Source: a virus. Taken from it: a stretch of DNA of 22,523 nucleotides. The stretch covers positions 1 through 22,523 of IMG/VR virus record IMGVR_UViG_3300000553_000363; one strand, given 5' to 3'. Shown in pieces: positions 1 through 5,925 of this stretch (within the stretch, counting starts at the first letter, position 1; each line of letters begins with the position of its first letter). The notes beneath the pieces are model-generated. The model was not told the origin of the DNA and made no database searches. It was given only the letters and a program-made list of their open reading frames with translations. Made by a program: the position numbers and the translations under genes.

Positions 1-106
1 AAAGGATGCCTTGACGTGCAAGCTCATCAGCTTTCTCTTTAAGCACAAAGCTCACGATAGCACCTAAAACATATGCTACTACAGTTAATATCTCGAATAT
101 GGACAT
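1..106 (-). CDS. Small membrane protein, N-terminal part (runs off the window)
   Basis: The reading frame starts with ATG directly after the TAA of the upstream gene and stays open to the window edge, about 35 codons. It begins MSIFEILTVVAYVLGAIVSF and then turns charged (KEKADELARQG), so residues about 5-21 look like one transmembrane segment followed by a helical tail. There is only a weak GGAA-type ribosome site, consistent with translational coupling to the preceding gene. It lies at the downstream end of the capsid cluster. A membrane-anchored phage accessory or lysis-related protein is possible, but the family is not recognised and the C-terminus is missing. Confidence 0.6.
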   Translation of the reverse strand, partial: MSIFEILTVVAYVLGAIVSFVLKEKADELARQGIL

Positions 107-355
107 TTAACATTTCCATTTTCTCAATGATTTGTTAATTCGACTGTTTGGATCATTGGCAGTCTCCGCACTGGTCAATCTCTTTTTCATTCCTTCCATA
201 CGAGCACAGAATGATTTTTTACGGCTACCACCTTCAGGTTGTGGTGCTTTTAAATGAGCACCATGCTCTTTGTTATAAGAAGCTCTTCCTTTGGCGTTTA
301 AACCGCCATTGGGATTTTTACCTTCTTTACGTTGCCAAGCAGCAGTTTTAGGCAT
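107..355 (-). CDS. Small basic conserved phage protein (DUF6321-like)
   Basis: This 82-residue protein is rich in K, R, N and S. It opens MPKTAAWQRKEGKNPNGGLN and ends with the pattern ANDPNSRINKSLRKWKC. I recognise this start and end pattern from short proteins common in marine and freshwater phages. To my memory the family is DUF6321, but that name is unverified. The gene sits 2 bases after the stop of the neighbouring virion protein and its own stop abuts the next ATG, so it belongs to the leftward structural operon. Its basic character could suit nucleic-acid binding or a minor virion role; this is inference. No catalytic motif is visible. Confidence 0.75.
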   Translation of the reverse strand: MPKTAAWQRKEGKNPNGGLNAKGRASYNKEHGAHLKAPQPEGGSRKKSFCARMEGMKKRLTSAETANDPNSRINKSLRKWKC

Positions 356-357
356 GA

Positions 358-1158
358 TTAGTTTCCGTTAGAAATTAACTTACCAGCAATAATAACGCCT
401 ACTTGCACAGCAGAACTATTTGAAGTACCTACTTGCCATTGAAGATCCGTTTTTTCTGAATACAAAAATGGAACTTGGCTTCTGTAAATGGTATAAATTG
501 AAGTAAATGCTTGTTGCAAAATGGTAGTTTCTACACCTGTAGCATTGTTAATTGCTTGTACTTGGTAATACATATTTGAACCACCATAGCCATTATCGGT
601 ATTGACCTCTACAATTTCTAAATAAAAGCTAGAACCAGCTGGCACTGTATATATAGTGCTTTGGCTTTTACCAATACCAACATTTATTTGAGCTACTACG
701 TTAGTGCTTTGTTTAACAGTAATAGTACCTTGGTTAGTTATATAACCAGATGGAGCTGTCAATAAAGATAAGTTATTGATGCGTAAATAGCTTTTGGCAG
801 TAGTTACACCAGTAGTTCCATTAACTCGAATTACTTCTGAAATGGAGTTAAAGTTTGCATCTAAACCGCTAATTAACATATTACATACGTCAGAAGTTGA
901 CGTACTAACTACAGTCATAGTAGTTGCAGTTGTTGGGTATACATACGCAGCAGCATTTTCCCAAATAGGAGCTGGGGTAGCTTGAGGCGATGTTGTAGCG
1001 GTAATATTCGTGTTGTAACCAAAAATGGTTAAAGAACTATGACCATAGATTTGCCCACGAGAAACTTGTAAATCAAATGGCTCAGTCTGTCCTTTACGAG
1101 TGATAGACGTTACCGAATTATTGGTATTTGGTATTCCATTTGGGCTTTGATTTGCCAT
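358..1158 (-). CDS. Beta-rich virion structural protein
   Basis: This 266-residue protein is rich in T, S, N, V and I with few charged residues, has no membrane segment, and has the regular alternation typical of beta-sandwich virion proteins. It begins MANQSPNGIPNTNNSVTS and is preceded by AGGAG with a 6-base gap, which fixes the start. It lies downstream of the major capsid gene and a second structural gene and is separated from the latter by a G/C hairpin. Position and composition suggest a capsid-exterior, head-completion or tail component. I recognise similar proteins as unnamed structural proteins in uncultured phages. The exact role is unknown. Confidence 0.7.
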   Translation of the reverse strand: MANQSPNGIPNTNNSVTSITRKGQTEPFDLQVSRGQIYGHSSLTIFGYNTNITATTSPQATPAPIWENAAAYVYPTTATTMTVVSTSTSDVCNMLISGLDANFNSISEVIRVNGTTGVTTAKSYLRINNLSLLTAPSGYITNQGTITVKQSTNVVAQINVGIGKSQSTIYTVPAGSSFYLEIVEVNTDNGYGGSNMYYQVQAINNATGVETTILQQAFTSIYTIYRSQVPFLYSEKTDLQWQVGTSNSSAVQVGVIIAGKLISNGN

Positions 1159-1174
1159 ATTAATCTCCTAAGTT

Positions 1175-1202
1175 TTAAAAAGTTGGGGGGCCGAAACCCC
1201 CC
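1175..1202 (-). terminator. Hairpin terminator between two structural genes
   Basis: Read on the minus strand there is a perfect GGGGGG/CCCCCC stem (1185-1202) with a 6-base loop (TTTCGG), followed by AACTTTTTAAAA. The T-run is short and starts three bases after the stem, so it may be a partial terminator or an mRNA 3'-end stabiliser after the 1215-1925 gene rather than a complete stop. Confidence 0.6.
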
Positions 1203-1214
1203 TAAGAGGATTAA

Positions 1215-1925
1215 TTAGTCAAAGTTACCGTATGGGTAAGTTGTACTTGTACCAATGTTCATATCATTCTGGTTGTAACGTAAAGTTACTTCAACTTGAC
1301 CTGAAGATAGACCAGCAGCAGTTGTAGTCATTGCCAAAGTAACAACTACTTGGCTAAACCATGAAGGCTGTTGACCAGGTTGCAAGTTTTGAAAATCTTG
1401 CAAAGTTGCATTGCTATTGGTTAACTGTGAGCCAACATAAGTTGCTGTATAACGCTGTGCAGCTGGGCTAGAGATGTTTGCAAATGTTGCATAAACACCA
1501 GTAGAAGTTGCAAAGTTATTTGAAACATATGGCTGAATTGCGCTTACAGCTACTGGAGTACCAGCTGAATCTTTTGGAACTGTGCCAACATCAAAAATAA
1601 CGTCAGTGATATTGCAGCTATATGGCAAATAAAACACTACGCCACGATAAACAGTGTTAGTCGCATCAGCTGTAGGAGCAGATGCTTTAGTAGGACCGTT
1701 TGTGCTATATACACCAGATTGTGGGGTATAAATAGTTGCAGCACTGTTTGGAATGTTGTTAGAAGCAACAAAAACACCAGAACCACCACCATAGTTAGCA
1801 CCAGGTGCAGTTACTGAAAAATCTAAAAGTGCGGTTTGAACGAGGTCTGTATAACCAACGTCACGAACTGGACCAAAACGATTATCGCCAGATAGAATTG
1901 GCCCTTCAAATGTACTACGTCCCAT
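1215..1925 (-). CDS. Beta-rich virion structural protein (MGRSTFEGP family)
   Basis: With the start at 1925 this is a 236-residue protein beginning MGRSTFEGPILSGDNRFGPV. I prefer this ATG because AAGGAG lies 6 bases upstream. A longer in-frame ATG at 1943 would overlap that ribosome site. The protein is Ala, Thr, Ser and Gly rich with a long beta-type pattern and no membrane segment. It lies immediately downstream of the major capsid gene, which in related phages is a usual place for capsid or tail accessory proteins. I recognise the N-terminal pattern from unnamed structural proteins of environmental phages. Its place in the virion is not known. Confidence 0.7.
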   Translation of the reverse strand: MGRSTFEGPILSGDNRFGPVRDVGYTDLVQTALLDFSVTAPGANYGGGSGVFVASNNIPNSAATIYTPQSGVYSTNGPTKASAPTADATNTVYRGVVFYLPYSCNITDVIFDVGTVPKDSAGTPVAVSAIQPYVSNNFATSTGVYATFANISSPAAQRYTATYVGSQLTNSNATLQDFQNLQPGQQPSWFSQVVVTLAMTTTAAGLSSGQVEVTLRYNQNDMNIGTSTTYPYGNFD

Positions 1926-2040
1926 AATGGACTCCTTATGCAAAAGTTACTATTCCGATCATTGCATTGTCTGCTGGGGCAGTGGTGGAATAGTTAATCA
2001 CCCAGATATATGAATAATACAACAAATAAAAAATAAAGCA

Positions 2041-2068
2041 ATAAAAAGGGGGCCTTTTGAGCCCCCTT
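2041..2068 (-). terminator. Intrinsic terminator after major capsid gene
   Basis: On the minus strand an AAGGGGGC/GCCCCCTT stem (2046-2068) with a 7-base loop is followed by TTTTTAT. It begins 12 bases beyond the capsid stop codon. A terminator directly after the capsid gene is common in phages and would raise capsid mRNA relative to downstream structural genes. Confidence 0.8.
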
Positions 2069-2079
2069 CCTAGTACTGC

Positions 2080-2982
2080 TTAGTATGAACCGTAAACACC
2101 TAATGGATCAGAAACGCCGAAGCTGTAACGCTCACGGGATTTGTAACGTACGTTACCGGTGTCAAAGTCACCGTCCATGCTGTTTTGCAATGGGATACGA
2201 ACAAAGTGTTTCAAACCATTTGGTACATCAGTTGTCAAGAACCATGCATTGGTTGCGGTCAAGAAGTGGTTAATTGTGTAACCTTCTGGAACAGAACCGT
2301 TGTTCTTAATAGCGTTGATATCGTTGTTGTTTGTACCAACACGGAGTTCTGTGTCAAGCAAACGGGTAGCAACGAATTGCAATGCTGGTGGAACTACAAG
2401 TTTCTTAGGACGAGCAGCGATCAACAGACCACGTTCATCAGTCCAAGCTGCAATCTGAATAACAGCGTTTTCCAACGCAGTTTCGTTCAAGTCAGCAGGG
2501 GTAGATGGAGTGTTGGCGTTAGTACCACCAGAAATCAAAGGATGCGCTGTAGAGAACAAAGGTTGTCCGTCACCGTAGGTAACTTGACTATTAAAGCCGT
2601 TATTCAATACCGCAGCAGCTTTTACCTGTTTGGTATAAGCCATAGCACGAGCTAAACCTTTGGTGTAGCGAGCAGATAAAGAGTCGTAGAGGTTGTCCTC
2701 AATTGCCTCTTCAGTCAAGCTAAAGCCAAGGGCGATAGTTTCGTGGTTGTAGCGAGCTGTCCATGCTTCTTGTGCATTGTCATACGCGATGGCTTGGCCT
2801 TCGTTTTTGACTGGAGCAGCTGAAAAGCCTGACAGTTTTGTTTCTTCTTCAAAAGAACGCTCAGAAGTCTCTGTTTCATAGATCTCTTTGTGTTCTTCAC
2901 CGTAGCGAGCATACTCTAAACCGAACAATGCGTTCAATCCAGGGAGCAACTCTTTCAGTAGTTGTGCGCGTGAAATAGCCAT
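2080..2982 (-). CDS. Major capsid protein (HK97-fold, Mu gpT-like)
   Basis: This 300-residue protein forms the icosahedral shell. It begins MAISRAQLLKELLPGLNALF. A charged region (about residues 28-50) precedes a core containing YNHETIALGFSLTEEAIEDN and TARYTKGLAR-like helices, a layout I recognise from major capsid proteins of environmental phages, usually assigned to the Mu gpT-like HK97-fold group (assignment from memory). The length fits that group. AAGGAG stands 8 bases before the ATG. Upstream come a putative decoration protein, a conserved 150-aa protein and the scaffold; a strong terminator follows. This order (scaffold, decoration, capsid) supports the call. No N-terminal protease-cleaved delta domain is evident. 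Confidence 0.88.
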   Translation of the reverse strand: MAISRAQLLKELLPGLNALFGLEYARYGEEHKEIYETETSERSFEEETKLSGFSAAPVKNEGQAIAYDNAQEAWTARYNHETIALGFSLTEEAIEDNLYDSLSARYTKGLARAMAYTKQVKAAAVLNNGFNSQVTYGDGQPLFSTAHPLISGGTNANTPSTPADLNETALENAVIQIAAWTDERGLLIAARPKKLVVPPALQFVATRLLDTELRVGTNNNDINAIKNNGSVPEGYTINHFLTATNAWFLTTDVPNGLKHFVRIPLQNSMDGDFDTGNVRYKSRERYSFGVSDPLGVYGSY

Positions 2983-2997
2983 TTAAAAGCTCCTTAA

Positions 2998-3867
2998 TTA
3001 AACGCCATTTGCATTGTTGTAACCATGGTAACCTGCGTTCCATGTTACTAATGCTTCTGGGTAGCCAGTGAAAGAAAACTGTGCAGCTGTCGACTGAGCA
3101 GTAGAAACTGCTGTGTTGATAGTTACAGTAGTGCCAGATACTGCTGTTACATAAGTATTTGAACCTTGGTTAATACCAGGGCCATTTACTGCCATACCAG
3201 GAAGGATTGCACTGTTTGCAGCAGATAAAGTGATAGTAGTGCTAGAAGATGTAGCATTATTTGTCACAGTAACAGCTGAAGCAGGAACCATACCAACGAT
3301 ACGGAAAGCAGCAGAAGTAGTGATAGGTGTGCTTACAGTAGCAGTTGCAGAAACTGCAATACCTGCTTGTGAGTCACCTGTTGTAGTAGAACCAGTGTTA
3401 CCAGCAGCAGCACCAATGTAATAAGCATTAGAACCGATGAAAGCTGGGTTAATGTACTGAATAGTAGTAGAACCACCAGTACCAGCTGGGCTTACAACAA
3501 CTGCAGCTTGGAAAACAGCTTGAGGATCATCTACAACATAACCTTGTGCATCAGGAGCAGTTGTTGAAGACTGCCAGAACTGATAACGGTTTTTGCCGTA
3601 AATTGGACCGCCAGTAGTTGAATACTCGCAACCAACAAACACGCCAATAGTACCTGCAACAGCGCTAGAAGCGTTGTATGTAAGAGTAGAGGCAACTAAA
3701 GCACCAATATTGGCGCCAGTACCCAGCTGAACAACGTCGCCGTTGTATAGGCTGGTGTTATAGCCATTAACGATTGGGAACATACGAGTAGAACCCGCAA
3801 ATACACGTCCACCAATGAGGTTAACAGGCTTTAGACCGTAAGGGGCCGAAACTGTAGGATAAGCCAT
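2998..3867 (-). CDS. Putative capsid decoration/structural protein with inserted beta module
   Basis: This 289-residue virion protein begins MAYPTVSAPYGLKPVNLIGG. I recognise this start, and the C-terminal YPEALVTWNAGYHGY, from proteins encoded just before the capsid gene in many environmental phages. Residues about 198-267 look like a separate beta module containing ILPGMAVNGPGI and VTAVSGTTVTI, a pattern that recurs in unrelated phage surface proteins. The flanks (FRIVGMVP before, YPEALVTW after) read as one continuous protein with this module inserted. AGGAG before the ATG fixes the start, and its TAATTAAGGAG end supplies the ribosome site of the capsid gene, implying coupled expression. 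Decoration is inferred from position and composition. Confidence 0.72.
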   Translation of the reverse strand: MAYPTVSAPYGLKPVNLIGGRVFAGSTRMFPIVNGYNTSLYNGDVVQLGTGANIGALVASTLTYNASSAVAGTIGVFVGCEYSTTGGPIYGKNRYQFWQSSTTAPDAQGYVVDDPQAVFQAAVVVSPAGTGGSTTIQYINPAFIGSNAYYIGAAAGNTGSTTTGDSQAGIAVSATATVSTPITTSAAFRIVGMVPASAVTVTNNATSSSTTITLSAANSAILPGMAVNGPGINQGSNTYVTAVSGTTVTINTAVSTAQSTAAQFSFTGYPEALVTWNAGYHGYNNANGV

Positions 3868-3881
3868 GTAAATCTCCTAAA

Positions 3882-4334
3882 TTATTGAGAACCTTTACCA
3901 AAGGTCACACTAGACTTCCGTTCCATAAAGATTGGCATTCTAGAATCACTTTGGCGCATTAAATTATTATCTACAGCTTCTGTCTGAGCTTGTGTCTGGT
4001 TATTTTCATAATCCATACGTTGCTTCACAAGTTCTTCTGGAATCTTGCAGAGTAATAACCCACCGATCTCGATATTGTCTTTATATTGACCTTCACGAGC
4101 GGCTAGCAGTTTGTATTTCGGTTGTTCGTCTACATGCACTGGCTCCCAACCCTCACGAAATTTTGCAGAAATGTTCCGAGGATCAGCAGCATTTAACATT
4201 GATACACGAATCCAGCGATAGGCAAAACCAGCTTGTTTATCAGGCTCAGGTAAAAGTTCAGGTGGCATCCACTGCTTAGGACGCTCTGTAATTTCACGGT
4301 TTTCCATCTCACGTTGTAATCTATTTGTTGCCAT
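3882..4334 (-). CDS. Conserved phage capsid-cluster protein, function unknown
   Basis: This 150-residue soluble protein begins MATNRLQREMENREITERPK and contains WMPPELLPEPDKQAGFAYRW, KFREGWEPV and IGGLLLCKIPEELVKQR. I recognise this set of motifs in a protein regularly found between scaffold and capsid genes of environmental phages, always without an assigned function. The C-terminal third (MDYENNQTQAQTEAVDNNLM) is likely helical. GGAGG precedes the start. It sits 2 bases from the scaffold gene and 14 bases from the decoration gene, so it is co-transcribed with both. A role in head assembly is inferred from this fixed position. Confidence 0.75.
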   Translation of the reverse strand: MATNRLQREMENREITERPKQWMPPELLPEPDKQAGFAYRWIRVSMLNAADPRNISAKFREGWEPVHVDEQPKYKLLAAREGQYKDNIEIGGLLLCKIPEELVKQRMDYENNQTQAQTEAVDNNLMRQSDSRMPIFMERKSSVTFGKGSQ

Positions 4335-4336
4335 TA

Positions 4337-5311
4337 TTAGGCCTCCAATTTGCTAAGTTCACGGGCGTATTGCTCTGGGGATAGACCGAGTTTTTTGGAC
4401 AAGGCTACCTGCGTCTTTGTAAGTACCACTCTTTTAGAAGAAGTGCTTCTCTTCGCGGGAGCTACGACCGTACTCATTTTCGTACGCTGAGGTTTATCGT
4501 CCTCATCGTTTCTTGATGCAGCGTCAAATTCTTCTGGGAACCGACGTTTTACTTCGCTGTCAATAGACTTATAGTACTCATCGGTACCAATAAAGCCCAT
4601 GCCATATTTCTCTGCAAGTTCTTCGTGAACGCCTTCAGCATATTTGCGCATCGACTTTTTGGTCGGATCAACAAACCACTGATTCCGTGACACCCACTCT
4701 GCAACTCTTGGATCCATCTGGGGCTGCTGCGGTTGTACATTAGCCCTTTGAGGTATTTGTACATCATTTTGAGAATTTTGTACAGTATTTTTACTTTTTT
4801 TAGTTTTATCAAGTTTGATCTGAGCTTTAGTTAGCTTTTCTTGAGCATCTAATAACTTATCAGAGTCACCAGAGTCATAAGCATCCTTATATTCCTTTTT
4901 AGCTTTTTCTAACTCAGCTTTTGCTGCATCTTTAGACGCAGTATTTAACTCTTTTTCACCTGATTGCAACTGTTTTTTGAGTCGTTTATTCTCATCTAGG
5001 ATGGCTTGCGCCGCCGCTAAAGCTTCTTGTTGCTCGCGCAACGCTGCTTCTTTAGCACGTCTTTCTTCATGCCAAGCCTTTTTATACTGAGAAAACTTGT
5101 CTTTTACATTCTTAGAATACTCTTCAGACTCGTCTAGATTCTCCAATTGCGCCTTAGCTTCTGGCTCAAGTGGCTTTCTATTACGGTCTTCTTTAGGAGT
5201 ATCGTCAACTATTTCTATACTAATATCATCATTATCATCAGTATCTTGATTAGTATCTACGGGTTTACCCTGATCTTCTATTTCATCAGGAAATTTAAAT
5301 TCGTCTGGCAT
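4337..5311 (-). CDS. Capsid scaffold protein
   Basis: This 324-residue, highly charged protein has an acidic N-terminus (D/E-rich, residues about 1-55), a long predicted coiled coil (about 75-180, with many KAELEKAKKEYKDA-type heptads), a Q/P-rich hinge (about 185-205) and a C-terminal helical region ending with VLTKTQVALSKKLGLSPEQY. That design (acidic tail, coiled coil, basic C-terminus) is what scaffolding proteins of tailed phages look like. The gene lies between the GroES-like gene and the capsid/decoration genes, the normal site for a scaffold. AAGGAG precedes the ATG. It would direct procapsid assembly and then leave the head. No protease domain is visible. Confidence 0.75.
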   Translation of the reverse strand: MPDEFKFPDEIEDQGKPVDTNQDTDDNDDISIEIVDDTPKEDRNRKPLEPEAKAQLENLDESEEYSKNVKDKFSQYKKAWHEERRAKEAALREQQEALAAAQAILDENKRLKKQLQSGEKELNTASKDAAKAELEKAKKEYKDAYDSGDSDKLLDAQEKLTKAQIKLDKTKKSKNTVQNSQNDVQIPQRANVQPQQPQMDPRVAEWVSRNQWFVDPTKKSMRKYAEGVHEELAEKYGMGFIGTDEYYKSIDSEVKRRFPEEFDAASRNDEDDKPQRTKMSTVVAPAKRSTSSKRVVLTKTQVALSKKLGLSPEQYARELSKLEA

Positions 5312-5321
5312 TTATAGCTCC

Positions 5322-5735
5322 TTAAATGAATTTGCGAGTAATCCCACGAGGATCTTGGACTACAGCCTCTACGGAATCATCATTAATAATGCGAAACTCA
5401 CGACCGTGAATTACAAGGCGTGTACCTGCATTAGGTCTTGTCAACACAAAGTCGCCCTCTTGGCAATAAGCGCCAGTTGGAAAACGCTCTGGGTCTTTGT
5501 AGCAATCTGGTCCCATTTTGACTACAAATAACACTGTAGTTAGGAGTTCATCATGCCGACGAGTTTCATCTGATTTAAGGATGCCACTATCAAAAGCCTC
5601 TTCTGCTTCTGGGATTGCGCACAAGATGCGATAACCCTTTGGCTCTGGAAGCTGTTTGGCTTTGTCTTCAGCTTCTTTCATTACCGCTCGTAAGTCAATT
5701 GCTTGACTCAAATCTACTACCGTTTGGTCACTCAT
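5322..5735 (-). CDS. GroES-like co-chaperonin
   Basis: This 137-residue protein has a GroES-type core from about residue 31 to 128. PKGYRILCAIPEAEEAFDSG resembles the first GroES strand running into a mobile loop (about 44-62, GILKSDETRR). It is followed by a V-x-MGPDCY segment (about 72-79), FPTGAYCQEGDFVL (85-98), and a closing stretch GREFRIINDDSVEAVV (111-126). The N-terminal 30 residues are an extra helical extension. Known phage analogues such as T4 gp31 replace host GroES to enlarge the GroEL cage for capsid-protein folding. The position between portal and scaffold fits that role. The 5' end overlaps the preceding gene by 8 bases. The family call is by motif recognition, not alignment. 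Confidence 0.62.
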   Translation of the reverse strand: MSDQTVVDLSQAIDLRAVMKEAEDKAKQLPEPKGYRILCAIPEAEEAFDSGILKSDETRRHDELLTTVLFVVKMGPDCYKDPERFPTGAYCQEGDFVLTRPNAGTRLVIHGREFRIINDDSVEAVVQDPRGITRKFI

Positions 5736-5925
5736 CGGAGTTCTCCATCGTTTTATTAAGGTCCGTTATAAAGTTTCGTGCGGTAAAGAGACCTCTCACT
5801 TCTCCGCATACTTTCTTGTACTCTTCAATTGTTTTGCAGTTGTCGTCTGCTAGACTTTCTTGGAGTTGCAAAATTCTTTCATCTAACTGTCGTGTTATAT
5901 GAGCCAGCGCTTGGCTTGCGTCCAT
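5728..5925 (-). CDS. Small helical protein downstream of portal
   Basis: This 65-residue protein (MDASQALAHITRQLDERILQ...) is predicted to be almost entirely helical and possibly coiled-coil, with an RGLFTARNFITDLNKTME C-terminus. The ribosome site AAAGG lies inside the end of the portal gene, and the stop overlaps the GroES-like gene start by 8 bases, giving tight coupling to both. Similar short helical proteins follow portal genes in related phages, where they are unnamed. A minor assembly or connector role is possible but nothing in the sequence proves it. Confidence 0.65.
   Translation of the reverse strand: MDASQALAHITRQLDERILQLQESLADDNCKTIEEYKKVCGEVRGLFTARNFITDLNKTMENSDE

Noticed and set aside
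1944-2030. Minus-strand open stretch reading ...WVINYSTTAPADNAMIG... and ending in TAA inside the ribosome site of the 1215-1925 gene
   Set aside because: No ATG/GTG start with a ribosome site lies upstream and a terminator precedes it; it could be the remnant of a gene end but cannot be called a gene.
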